Assembly: GCA_027490225.1 (NCBI GenBank)
Contig: JAIXYK010000043.1
Span: 1-64,000 of the forward strand
Source of the DNA: Bacteroidota bacterium
GTDB lineage: Bacteria > Bacteroidota > Bacteroidia > M30B66
Length of the DNA: 64,000 nt
Direction of reading: 5' to 3'
Each line of letters opens with the position of its first letter. Positions within the stretch are counted from its first letter, which is position 1. Positions 17,528-26,159 of this stretch are shown piece by piece. Below the pieces are notes generated by a model. The model did not search any database and was not told the DNA's origin. It saw only the letters and a list, made by a program, of their open reading frames with translations. A program made the position numbers and the translations under genes.

Positions 17528-18439
17528 TTATTTTCTCGTAAGTAACTGAAAAACTTCTTCGAGTTTCTTTTCGGTTTTATTGATGGTGAGCACCGTTAAA
17601 TTGTGTTCAACCGCGAATTTGAATATTGCCGGACGAATGTCTTCGTTTGGATTTTTAGAGAAAAATTCCCATTGTTGCTTGCCTAAACTTTCTACGCGCG
17701 CTGCTCCTTCTATGTTTTGCAATAATTTTAGTGAAATTTCCTTATCGAATTCTACGATAATGGTGGAATTGTTTTTGCCGATTTTACCAATCATATCGGC
17801 TTTTTCGTCTGCTACAATTTTACCTTGGTTAATAATGATTACACGGTCGCAAACTGCCTCAACTTCTTGCATAATATGGGTAGAAAACATGAGGGTTTTT
17901 TCTTTCCCTATTTTCTTTATAAGTGCGCGAATATCAGCCAATTGATTAGGGTCGAGTCCGCTGGTTGGCTCATCTAAAATCAACACTTTTGGGTCATGAA
18001 TGAGTGCTTGCGCCAAGCCAACTCTTTGTCGGTAACCTTTGGATAGCGCCCCAATTTTCTTGTGTTGCTCGGCACTTAAACCTGTAAGTCCAATCATGTC
18101 AGCAACGCGCTTGTCTTTGTTAGGCAATTGGTGCAAACCTGCAATAAATCCAAGGTATTCCTTTACATACATGTCGAGATACAAAGGATTGTGTTCAGGC
18201 AAATAGCCAACATTCCGGCGAACTTCCATACTTTGTTCCATCACATCATAACCACATACTTCTGCGGTTCCTTCGGTTGGAGGAATAAAGGTGGTAAGAA
18301 TCTTCATCATAGTAGATTTTCCGGCACCGTTAGGACCTAAAAAACCTAGAATTTCTCCCTTGGCAACTTCGAACGAAAGTCCATCCAGGGCTTTCTGTTT
18401 GCCATAATTTTTTGATACGTTAGTTACTTTGATTGACAC
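17528..18439 (-). CDS. gldA: GldA-like ABC transporter ATP-binding protein
   Basis: A 303-residue ABC ATPase starting at a GTG. Walker A is GPNGAGKST (35-43), the signature is LSKGYRQRVGLAQ, and Walker B is VLILDEPTSGLDP. The C-terminal 90 residues match the extended domain of GldA, the ATPase linked to gliding motility in flavobacteria (partners GldF and GldG). Those partners are not in the window, and many non-gliding Bacteroidota keep this gene. It lies 26 bases after murF-alr and is probably in one transcript with tdk and murF-alr. A general CcmA-type exporter ATPase is the alternative. Confidence 0.8.
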   Translation of the reverse strand: MSIKVTNVSKNYGKQKALDGLSFEVAKGEILGFLGPNGAGKSTMMKILTTFIPPTEGTAEVCGYDVMEQSMEVRRNVGYLPEHNPLYLDMYVKEYLGFIAGLHQLPNKDKRVADMIGLTGLSAEQHKKIGALSKGYRQRVGLAQALIHDPKVLILDEPTSGLDPNQLADIRALIKKIGKEKTLMFSTHIMQEVEAVCDRVIIINQGKIVADEKADMIGKIGKNNSTIIVEFDKEISLKLLQNIEGAARVESLGKQQWEFFSKNPNEDIRPAIFKFAVEHNLTVLTINKTEKKLEEVFQLLTRK

Positions 18440-18465
18440 GCAGCGAAATTAGTAATAAGATTGAA

Positions 18466-20949
18466 TTATTCTTGAAAGTAAATGCGTTTTACACGCGCCG
18501 AAATTCCAGTGAGCACTTCATACGGAATGGTATCGAGCGTTTCGGCCATTTGGTGAATGTGTTGTGGATTTCCAAATACGATAACGGTATCGCCTTCATT
18601 TACTTTTGGCAAATGGGTAATGTCTACCATACACATGTCCATGCAGATGCCGCCAATGGTAAATGCTGCTTGTCCATTTATAAAGACACAACCTTTGCCA
18701 TTGCCCAATTTCCTGAGAAATCCATCGGCATAACCAATGGGCAAAGTGGCGATTCTGGAAGATTGAGTAATTTTTCCGCGACGGTTATAGCCAACTGTTT
18801 CCCCCATAGCCAATTCTTTGATTTGAGAAATAGTGGTTTTGAGCGTGCTCACATGTTGCAAAAAAGGTTGTTCCTCTTTAGAACCAATGCCATACAAACC
18901 AATGCCCAGTCGCACCATGTCGAAATGAGCAGAGACATGACGTGAAATTCCGCCTGAATTTAAAATATGCCTCAAGAAAGTTCTACCAGTTTGTTGCTGA
19001 ATGTAATTGCTCCAATCGGTAAAACGATGAATTTGCATTTGGGTAAAGTCATCGAAATCGGGTTCCGAACTAGCGGCAAGGTGCGAAAACACAGCTTCCA
19101 CTTCAAACCAAGGCATTGCATTGATGCGTTTACACAATTCGGGTAAATCTGCTTTTTCAAAACCTAGACGATGCATTCCAGTATCTAGTTTTAGTTGAAT
19201 CTTTATTGGATTTTCCTCATAGCCTGCGCGGTTCTTTGCAATTTCTGAAAATGCTTCTAAGATTCTAAAGTTGTAAATTTCAGGTGCCAATTGGTGTTCA
19301 ATCATGGCTAACAAACCATCTTTTTCAGGATTCATTACCATAATTGGCAAAGTTATGCCGGCTTTTCTCAGTGCAATTCCTTCATCGGCGTAAGCTACAG
19401 CCAGGTAATCAACGCCATTGTGTTGTAAAACATTGGCAATTTCGGCACTTCCGCTACCGTAGGAAAATGCCTTTACCATTGCCATCATTTTCACATTTGG
19501 TTTCAGTAAACTACGGTAGTAATTGAGGTTTTGTAAAAGTGCTGAAAGGTTTATTTCTAAAACTGTTTCGTGAGATTTTTCTTGTAAAATATCTGCAATC
19601 TTTTCGAACTCAAATACCCTTGCTCCTTTTAATAAAATACAGGCATTATGGATGGGAATTTGAGCAATATTGTCTAAGCAATCGTTGGTTGTTTTGAAAA
19701 ACAAAGAGCTATTGGGGAAATAATTTCTGAATGTGGCTATTTCCTCTCCGATTCCTATCAATAATGAGATTCCTTTTTGTTTGATAAGTAAACTTATCTC
19801 TGAATAAAGCTCATCATTTGATTTACCTGTCTGGTAAAAATCAGATAAAAACAAAACCCGCTGTTTGAATTTTACCTGTTGTTCCATGCTGTTAAGCGCA
19901 ATCTTTAGAGACTCAATATCGGCGCTATAGGCATCGTTTATTATTACACTATTGTTGATAGCTGCTTTAATTTCCAAGCGCATTTCCAATGCTTGCAGTT
20001 GTAGAATGCGACTTTGGATGGTTTCAAAATTATAGCCCAAATGAAGCATCAACAAACAAACATGCATTATATTTTCTACAGAAGCGCTATCAGCAAATGG
20101 AAGCGTTAATGTATGTTCGTGTTCTTGCCAAATCAATCTTACAAAAGTATTCCCCAGATTTACATGCGAAGAAATAACCTTGAGTTGTGCATTTTCTTGC
20201 TTTCCCCAAGTAATTTTCTGGCAGTTTGCTAACTGTTTGCTTTGAGTTACTTCTTGGTGAATGAGCGCATGATCGGTGCAATAAAAAAGCACTTTGCACC
20301 TCTCGAAAAGCTGCATTTTTTCCTGGATTCTTTCTTCGAAGGAATTAAAATTTTCGGCATGAGCAGAACCAATATTCGTAAAAATGCCCCAATCTGGTTG
20401 TATTACACTAGCCAGTTTGTGCATTTCATTTGGTTGAGAAATTCCAGCTTCAATAATTGCAAAGTTGTTTTCCTGATTTATCTGCAAAACCGAAATTGGA
20501 ACCCCCAACTGAGAATTAAAACTTTTAGGACTTCTGTATATTTTATAATCTTCCTGTAAAACTGAATACAACCATTCTTTAACAATGGTTTTCCCGTTGC
20601 TGCCTGTAATTCCAACAATTGGAGATGTAAATTGATTCCTATGTTGAGTGGCAATCTTTTGCAAGGCATCTATTGCATTGTCGACTAAAATGTAGTTTAC
20701 ATTGTCAATATTCTTTATTTCAGAATCACGTTCTACAATAAAATTTGCAACACCTTTTTCAGCGAGGTCCTTAATATACTTGTGTCCATCACCTTTATTG
20801 CTTTTAATGGCAACAAACAAACTATTTACTGGATAAAAAACCTTTCGGCTATCGAACACTATTTCTTTGAATTCAGTTTTTGAAGCTGCTTTGATTTGGG
20901 CAGAAACAGATAAATAATCAGCAAATTGAAGCAAAGAAAAATCCTGCAT
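18466..20949 (-). CDS. murF-alr: Bifunctional UDP-MurNAc-tripeptide:D-Ala-D-Ala ligase / alanine racemase
   Basis: An 827-residue fusion. The N-terminal half (about 1-455) is a Mur ligase: P-loop GSNGKT at 116-121, substrate region PKSFNSQLGVP at 141-151, C-terminal ligase domain at 330-450. MurF adds D-Ala-D-Ala to the peptidoglycan precursor. The second half (about 465-827) is alanine racemase with PLP lysine K493 (MVKAFSYGSG) and MNPE / HLAASSEPD / NSGGISRH motifs. The fusion is well known in Bacteroidota and couples D-Ala supply to its use. The start ATG overlaps the tdk stop by one base (TAATG), so translation is coupled. I see no lesion in either domain. Confidence 0.95.
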   Translation of the reverse strand: MQDFSLLQFADYLSVSAQIKAASKTEFKEIVFDSRKVFYPVNSLFVAIKSNKGDGHKYIKDLAEKGVANFIVERDSEIKNIDNVNYILVDNAIDALQKIATQHRNQFTSPIVGITGSNGKTIVKEWLYSVLQEDYKIYRSPKSFNSQLGVPISVLQINQENNFAIIEAGISQPNEMHKLASVIQPDWGIFTNIGSAHAENFNSFEERIQEKMQLFERCKVLFYCTDHALIHQEVTQSKQLANCQKITWGKQENAQLKVISSHVNLGNTFVRLIWQEHEHTLTLPFADSASVENIMHVCLLMLHLGYNFETIQSRILQLQALEMRLEIKAAINNSVIINDAYSADIESLKIALNSMEQQVKFKQRVLFLSDFYQTGKSNDELYSEISLLIKQKGISLLIGIGEEIATFRNYFPNSSLFFKTTNDCLDNIAQIPIHNACILLKGARVFEFEKIADILQEKSHETVLEINLSALLQNLNYYRSLLKPNVKMMAMVKAFSYGSGSAEIANVLQHNGVDYLAVAYADEGIALRKAGITLPIMVMNPEKDGLLAMIEHQLAPEIYNFRILEAFSEIAKNRAGYEENPIKIQLKLDTGMHRLGFEKADLPELCKRINAMPWFEVEAVFSHLAASSEPDFDDFTQMQIHRFTDWSNYIQQQTGRTFLRHILNSGGISRHVSAHFDMVRLGIGLYGIGSKEEQPFLQHVSTLKTTISQIKELAMGETVGYNRRGKITQSSRIATLPIGYADGFLRKLGNGKGCVFINGQAAFTIGGICMDMCMVDITHLPKVNEGDTVIVFGNPQHIHQMAETLDTIPYEVLTGISARVKRIYFQE

Positions 20950-21551
20950 TAGCTTGTAATGTTATTATACGGATGAGGATTTCTATCGTAAAAACAATCT
21001 CTGCAAAGTGGCTGATAAGTTTCGGTTTCACCTAATAAAACCAAAGCATCATTAGAATTATCTAAGCGATGAGAATGATTGGCCAAATTTCCGCAAATCA
21101 TACAGATGGCATGTACTTTTGTAACATATTCAGCAGTTGCCATTAATGCGGGAATGGGTCCAAAAGGAACACCCCTAAAATCCATGTCAAGTCCAGCTAC
21201 AATTACACGAATGCCTTGTTTTGCGAGCACATTGCACACATTTACGATTTCTGAATCGAAAAACTGAGCCTCGTCAATTCCCACAACATCTACTTCACTT
21301 GCAAACAATAAAATACTCTGTGAAGATTCAACAGGCGTAGACCTGATAGAATTAGAATCATGTGATACTACATCCTCAATATGATACCTTTTATCAATGG
21401 CTGGTTTAAAGATTTCCACCTTCTGTTTTGCGAATTGTGCACGTTTTAGCCTTCTAATGAGCTCTTCAGTTTTTCCGGAAAACATTGAACCACAGACTAC
21501 TTCAATCCAACCGCGGCGTTTATTTGAATGAATGGTATTTTCTAAAAACAT
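20949..21551 (-). CDS. tdk: Thymidine kinase, type II
   Basis: A 200-residue cytosolic thymidine kinase for pyrimidine salvage. The P-loop is [11 protein letters not shown] (21-31), the catalytic and lid region is [12 protein letters not shown], and two zinc-binding pairs are visible (CMICGN and CRDCF). The length fits the TK1-like family. It is the first gene of the tdk / murF-alr / gldA transcript, with a TAGTTTTG box on the minus strand at 21611-21604, 52 bases before the ATG. Confidence 0.95.
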   Translation of the reverse strand: MFLENTIHSNKRRGWIEVVCGSMFSGKTEELIRRLKRAQFAKQKVEIFKPAIDKRYHIEDVVSHDSNSIRSTPVESSQSILLFASEVDVVGIDEAQFFDSEIVNVCNVLAKQGIRVIVAGLDMDFRGVPFGPIPALMATAEYVTKVHAICMICGNLANHSHRLDNSNDALVLLGETETYQPLCRDCFYDRNPHPYNNITS

Positions 21552-21603
21552 ATCAGTATTTCAAAACCTATTTTACTTATTTTTACAAACTTTTGTATTG
21601 TTG

Positions 21604-21611
21604 CAAAACTA
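21604..21611 (-). promoter_or_regulatory. Probable promoter box of the tdk operon
   Basis: TAGTTTTG on the minus strand matches TAnnTTTG, 52 bases before the tdk ATG. A clear -33 element is not seen. Confidence 0.4.
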
Positions 21612-21652
21612 TATAAAAGTAATTAGGTTTTTCTTGAAATAAATATTCAATA

Positions 21653-22627
21653 ATGGACGCCAGCCGCATTCACGAAGACATTACCCACACGCTTTATAAA
21701 GTGGAAGAACAGTATGCACGTATCATACAGTTCAATAATAATATTCCTACTTTAGAAATTGATCTTGCTTTAAAAGACATTCAAGAGTTATATGAGTGTT
21801 TTTTAGATTTGAAATCTGCTGCGGTACACCATAGAAGAGCAAATTTGGCTACTTTGGCTTCTAAAGCGGTTGCTGCTCCGGTAGAAGCTGAAAAAATAGA
21901 AGTCCCTGTTGCAAAAGCAGAAGTTGTTATTGAGAAACCTGTTGAGGTAAAACCAGTAGAAAAAGTTGCTGAAGTTAAGGCTGAAGAAATTCAAGAAAAA
22001 AATAATACTAAAGCTGCTATTGAAGAGGAAGAGCCTGAAGAAGTTAAAGTTGAAGAGGTTTCTAAAATTGAAGAGTCACCTTCACCCATTGCATGGCAAA
22101 AAACTATTAATGGAACAGAGATAAAAGAAGATGTAAAAGCAAAAACGCCACCAGCAAATGTTTCTGTTGTAAACAATGCAGCGCCAAACATAGCTCCAAA
22201 GGTTGATTTGCTGAAGGAACGTGAGAAAGACTTCGTGCCAACTGTGAGAAAAATTGAGTTTAAGCCGGAACCATCATCAGCTGAGCCTAAAAAAGAAAGC
22301 ATTTTCGAAAAGGCAGCCTCTTTATATGATAAAATTGCAAAACCGGTAGCTGAAAAAACTGTTACGAGCACTGCTAATCGCCAGCCAATTTCAAATATAA
22401 AATCTGCTATTGGCATAAACGAGAAATTCATTTATCTGAAGGAATTATTCAAAAATAACGTTACAGATTATAACGAAGCACTTGAGAAGTTGAATAATTT
22501 CGATAGTTATTCTGATGCGGAAGATTGTTTTCAGGATATGAAAACAAAGTATTCATGGGATCCAGAATCAAAATCTTTTCAGGGCCTTGCTGAACTACTA
22601 AACAGAAGATATCTGTTCAATTCATAA
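21653..22627 (+). CDS. Conserved hypothetical with low-complexity linker
   Basis: A 324-residue protein of unknown function. Residues 1-70 are a helical N-terminal domain (HEDITHTLYKVEEQYARI). Residues 75-245 are a low-complexity linker rich in Ala, Glu, Lys, Pro and Val. Residues 250-324 form a conserved helical domain (INEKFIYLKELFKNN, YNEALEKLNNF, FQDMKTKYSW) that I recognise only as a recurring element of Bacteroidota hypotheticals. There is no signal peptide or membrane segment. rsmI starts one base after its stop, so the two are co-transcribed, but a link to ribosomal RNA is not shown. Confidence 0.75.
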   Translation: MDASRIHEDITHTLYKVEEQYARIIQFNNNIPTLEIDLALKDIQELYECFLDLKSAAVHHRRANLATLASKAVAAPVEAEKIEVPVAKAEVVIEKPVEVKPVEKVAEVKAEEIQEKNNTKAAIEEEEPEEVKVEEVSKIEESPSPIAWQKTINGTEIKEDVKAKTPPANVSVVNNAAPNIAPKVDLLKEREKDFVPTVRKIEFKPEPSSAEPKKESIFEKAASLYDKIAKPVAEKTVTSTANRQPISNIKSAIGINEKFIYLKELFKNNVTDYNEALEKLNNFDSYSDAEDCFQDMKTKYSWDPESKSFQGLAELLNRRYLFNS

Positions 22628-22628
22628 A

Positions 22629-23384
22629 ATGGGAAGTCTGGTACTTGTACCAACGCCCGTTGGAAATTTAGAAGATATTACATTAAGGGCAATACGCACA
22701 CTTAAAGAAGCAGATTTCATACTTGCTGAAGACACCAGAACCACTGGTTTTTTATTGCATCATTTAGGCATTTCTAGGCCTTTAAAGCCATTTCACCTCA
22801 ACAATGAGCACCAGCAGTTACAATCTATAATAACGCAAATTAAAACCGCGAATTCTGTAGCATTGGTTAGCGATGCTGGTACACCGTCTATTTCCGACCC
22901 AGGTTATTTATTGGTAAAGGCTTGTATTGAAGAGAAAATTCCTGTTACATGTTTACCTGGACCAACTGCAATTATTCCTGCACTTGCCATGTCTGGATTT
23001 CCAACCGAACGATTTTGCTTTGAAGGATTTTTACCTCATAAAAAGGGAAGAGTGGCGAGACTTCAGCAATTAGAGCAAGAAGAAAGAACCATCGTTTTTT
23101 ATGAGTCACCTCATAGAATTGCCAAGACATTGGCTCAAATGATTCCTGTATTCGGAAAAGACAGAAAGGTTGCGTTAGTGAGAGAAATTTCTAAAATGTT
23201 TGAAGAATGTGTTAGGGCAACACTTGAAGAATTGCATCAAAAATATGCGGAAAATGCGCCTAAGGGAGAATTGGTATTAATTTTATCTGGTAAAGGAACA
23301 AAGGCTGAAAATGAAGATATTTCTGATGAAAAGCCACAAACTCCAGAAGAATTATTCCTCTTTGGTCCTAGAAAAAAGAAATAA
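22629..23384 (+). CDS. rsmI: 16S rRNA (cytidine-1402-2'-O)-methyltransferase
   Basis: A 251-residue tetrapyrrole-methylase-fold enzyme. It shows LVLVPTPVGNLEDITLRA at the N-terminus, LAEDTRTTGFLLHHL, ALVSDAGTPSISDPG (about residues 79-93) and FYESPHRI, the recognised RsmI set. It methylates the ribose of C1402 in the decoding centre. The last 33 bases overlap the 3' end of the convergent O-antigen-ligase-like gene, encoding a basic GPRKKK end here. Confidence 0.95.
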   Translation: MGSLVLVPTPVGNLEDITLRAIRTLKEADFILAEDTRTTGFLLHHLGISRPLKPFHLNNEHQQLQSIITQIKTANSVALVSDAGTPSISDPGYLLVKACIEEKIPVTCLPGPTAIIPALAMSGFPTERFCFEGFLPHKKGRVARLQQLEQEERTIVFYESPHRIAKTLAQMIPVFGKDRKVALVREISKMFEECVRATLEELHQKYAENAPKGELVLILSGKGTKAENEDISDEKPQTPEELFLFGPRKKK

Positions 23385-24926
23385 GCTGTAAAAGTAAGCT
23401 ACAAAAGAAACTCCTGCTTGTGTTGTAAATAAATCTTCAGTTAGCATTGCTATTGCAGCAATCAATACTAAAGCGCTTAAAGGAAAATACGAGAAATTCC
23501 TATTTGAAAAAACAGGATAAAAAAATGAAATCAAGAAAATTAAAAGACCTGGAATTCCTGCTATGAGCGCGACATATAAGTAATAATTATGTGCAGTTAA
23601 TTGCCATTTTTCTTCCAGCCAAGAATTACTTTTTTGATATTGCTCTTGCGTTGCTAATTTAGCATCACCTGTTCCAACTCCTGTAAAAGGATGTACTTTT
23701 ATAACAGCTAAAGTATTTATCCAAAACTCTTTTTTCATCAAAATGGTATAACCCGAGCCATTATCACCACCCCGTTTATAAAAATCGAATTCCCATAAAA
23801 ACTGGTAAAACCTCATTTTAAGTCCCCAAAAACCTGTGTAATTATAATTGGCAATTCCATTTTCAATAAATCGAATATCACTTTCAGTTAACCGATTAAT
23901 GCCTTCTTCATCTTTGCGTAAATCTTTCGAATTTAAATACCTAATAATTGTGAAATAAATCGGATTCCCTTTTCCATCTAAGCTATCAACAGAAATTTTA
24001 CTTCTTTTATTCCATGTTTCTTTTATTTCCTTTTCGCTTAAATAGGCCAGCACAAAATTTCCATTTTCCACTACACTACAGTCGTGTTTATAAGGATTTC
24101 CATTTCTAGTATTTAAATCTACAATCTCAGATGCTGAATATTTGGGAGTGCTATATTCTTTTAATGAATCATTTGCGCTCTTTAAAATTAACATAGAAAT
24201 GCCAAGAAGTATTAAAATAAATCCTGTAAATCGAAATAGATTAAATCTTTTTAAAAAAAACTTTAATGAATAAATGATTGAAATAAATAGGAAAATACCT
24301 ATTCCTGTTATTGATTGTAGGATAATTAAAAAGGCAAACAATAAAATAAATACAATTAATAAAGATAATTTAATGTATTTAATAAATAATAAATTTGAAT
24401 TTCTATATAACCAAATGCAAAGCAAAGCTGCAAATGCAATCATCATAGAAAACCTAATATGAGAAATAAATAATGATATTTCTCTTATATCAGATAATTT
24501 TCCATTTAACCAGTCGGGGAGCCCAATTACAGCGCAACAAAATGATGCTGCCAGAACGGAACCAATGAAAATCAGAAATATGTTAACTAATTGATTTTCT
24601 TTTAGCGGGGTTGAAGTAGAAAAAATAAAAGGTAAAACAATAAACGGTAAATTGATTTTTACTTGTTTTAAAGCTTCTTGGGTATTATCAGAATAAAAAA
24701 TGCCAGGGATGAGCATAAAAAAAATGCAGGTTAAGAACACCGCATTTTTATTTGAAAAAAACATTTTCAATTTGCTTTTATAATCACCTTCAAGAATCCA
24801 GTTTCCAATTAAAATAAATTGTGATGCACTCATCAAAAACAATGAAAAAGGCAGGCCAATGGCCATTATTAACAATGCAAATAAAAAAAGATGAGGGTGA
24901 ATAAATTTAAACCGTTCTGGAAGCAT
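23352..24926 (-). CDS. O-antigen ligase / Wzy-like membrane protein
   Basis: A 524-residue inner-membrane protein with about ten hydrophobic helices and one long extracytoplasmic region (roughly residues 245-400). The later segment HPFTGVGTGDAKLATQ followed by LTAHNYYLYVALIAGIPG is the Wzy_C / O-antigen ligase signature, including the His in AHNYYL thought to be catalytic. It should join or polymerise surface glycans at the periplasmic face. The lipid A acceptor cannot be assumed, and other members glycosylate proteins or make exopolysaccharide. It overlaps rsmI by 33 bases. Confidence 0.8.
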   Translation of the reverse strand: MLPERFKFIHPHLFLFALLIMAIGLPFSLFLMSASQFILIGNWILEGDYKSKLKMFFSNKNAVFLTCIFFMLIPGIFYSDNTQEALKQVKINLPFIVLPFIFSTSTPLKENQLVNIFLIFIGSVLAASFCCAVIGLPDWLNGKLSDIREISLFISHIRFSMMIAFAALLCIWLYRNSNLLFIKYIKLSLLIVFILLFAFLIILQSITGIGIFLFISIIYSLKFFLKRFNLFRFTGFILILLGISMLILKSANDSLKEYSTPKYSASEIVDLNTRNGNPYKHDCSVVENGNFVLAYLSEKEIKETWNKRSKISVDSLDGKGNPIYFTIIRYLNSKDLRKDEEGINRLTESDIRFIENGIANYNYTGFWGLKMRFYQFLWEFDFYKRGGDNGSGYTILMKKEFWINTLAVIKVHPFTGVGTGDAKLATQEQYQKSNSWLEEKWQLTAHNYYLYVALIAGIPGLLIFLISFFYPVFSNRNFSYFPLSALVLIAAIAMLTEDLFTTQAGVSFVAYFYSLFLFSRTKEE

Positions 24927-24972
24927 CTGCTAATTAACAAAGGCAAAGATGAAATACTTTTGCAAGTAAACG

Positions 24973-25998
24973 CTAATTAGCTTGCTGAATTACCTGCATT
25001 TTTAAAAAATCAATCCAACCTGAATCACTGTTCATACTTGGAACAAGTGTAACAGATTCACCTCCATTGTGCTGAAATAGTTCATTATATTCAACACCAA
25101 CCTCATGAATAGTTTCCAAACAATCTGCAGTAAATGAAGGAGAAAAAACCAGAATTTTCTTTTTACCTTCTTTTGCCAATTTAATTAAGGTTTCATCAGT
25201 GTATGGTGTAAGCCAAGGATCTCTACCCAATCTCGATTGAAAAGTTATCACAGTTTTTTCCTTTGGCAAACCTATGGCGTCTCTCACAGCTCTTGCGTTT
25301 GCAAAACATTGCGCGCGATAGCAAACATGATTTTCGGCATTTATTAATGCACATTCTTTTGGCCCTTCCTGACAATTTCCTCCGCATTCTGTTTTACGAA
25401 TATGTCTCCAAGGAACACCATGAAAAGTAAACATAAAGGCATCAAAATTTTCTGTAAGCATTGCTGTACCTTTATTTGCCCAAAGTTTAATATAATCTGT
25501 ATGATCATAATAACTTGAAATAGCATTAACGGAAGGAATTATTTCCCATTTCGAAATAATTTCCATTGCTTTTTGCATAGCCGAGCCTGTGCTAGAAGAA
25601 GCGAACTGAGGAAACAAGGGCAATAAAATAATTTTTTCTAGCTTCAGTTTTCTAAATCTCTCCAAAGCATCTTTCATTGGGGGATTTTGATAACGCATGC
25701 CAAGCTCAACAACAAAATTTTCACCTAACTGATTTTGCAAAAGTTTTGAGACTTCTTTGCCATGAATTAAAAGAGGGGAACCTTTTTCAGACCATATCTC
25801 TTTGTATAGCTTTGCTGATTTAGGTGCTCTAAAATTGGCGATTATCCCATTTACCAATATTTGTCGCAACAAATAAGGAACATCAATTACTCTTGGATCC
25901 ATAAGGAATTCACGCAAATACTTCCTAACATCTTTGGTAGAAGCACTATCTGGAGTTCCTAATTGCATTAATAAAACACCTGTTTTCGTTTGATTCAT
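24973..25998 (-). CDS. hemH: Ferrochelatase with an internal cysteine cluster
   Basis: A 341-residue ferrochelatase that inserts iron into protoporphyrin IX (or coproporphyrin III). Visible: GVLLMQLGTPDS, LPLFPQFASSSTGSA, catalytic H193 in FTFHGVPWRH, FQSRLGRDPWL, and CLETIHEVGVEY near the C-terminus. Between the catalytic His and residue 235 are five cysteines, C205, C209, C216, C226 and C231. Some bacterial ferrochelatases (described in Myxococcus) carry an internal 2Fe-2S cluster at this place, so this one probably does too. The promoter box TACTTTTG lies 39 bases before the ATG. No other haem genes are adjacent. Confidence 0.94.
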   Translation of the reverse strand: MNQTKTGVLLMQLGTPDSASTKDVRKYLREFLMDPRVIDVPYLLRQILVNGIIANFRAPKSAKLYKEIWSEKGSPLLIHGKEVSKLLQNQLGENFVVELGMRYQNPPMKDALERFRKLKLEKIILLPLFPQFASSSTGSAMQKAMEIISKWEIIPSVNAISSYYDHTDYIKLWANKGTAMLTENFDAFMFTFHGVPWRHIRKTECGGNCQEGPKECALINAENHVCYRAQCFANARAVRDAIGLPKEKTVITFQSRLGRDPWLTPYTDETLIKLAKEGKKKILVFSPSFTADCLETIHEVGVEYNELFQHNGGESVTLVPSMNSDSGWIDFLKMQVIQQAN

Positions 25999-26037
25999 AA
26001 TAGCTAAATAAACAGCACGTAAATTTGTTTAAAAAAG

Positions 26038-26045
26038 CAAAAGTA
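26038..26045 (-). promoter_or_regulatory. Promoter box of hemH
   Basis: TACTTTTG on the minus strand is a perfect TAnnTTTG match, 39 bases before the hemH ATG at 25998. Confidence 0.5.
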
Positions 26046-26111
26046 ATTAAACCTGCTTTGTAATTTCATAAATAGGTATTAATACTCATATAGTATCTAC
26101 CAAAAGAATTT

Positions 26112-26119
26112 TACATTTG
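26112..26119 (+). promoter_or_regulatory. Promoter box of the PAS kinase operon
   Basis: TACATTTG is a perfect match to TAnnTTTG and lies 40 bases before the kinase ATG at 26160. Confidence 0.5.
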
Positions 26120-26159
26120 GATTGAATAAAAAATTAATTCCCCTGTGCTCTGATTAATT

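Noticed and set aside
18433-18945. A rightward 170-codon frame opposite murF-alr
   Set aside because: Lies wholly opposite a well supported gene, with no promoter and no domain.
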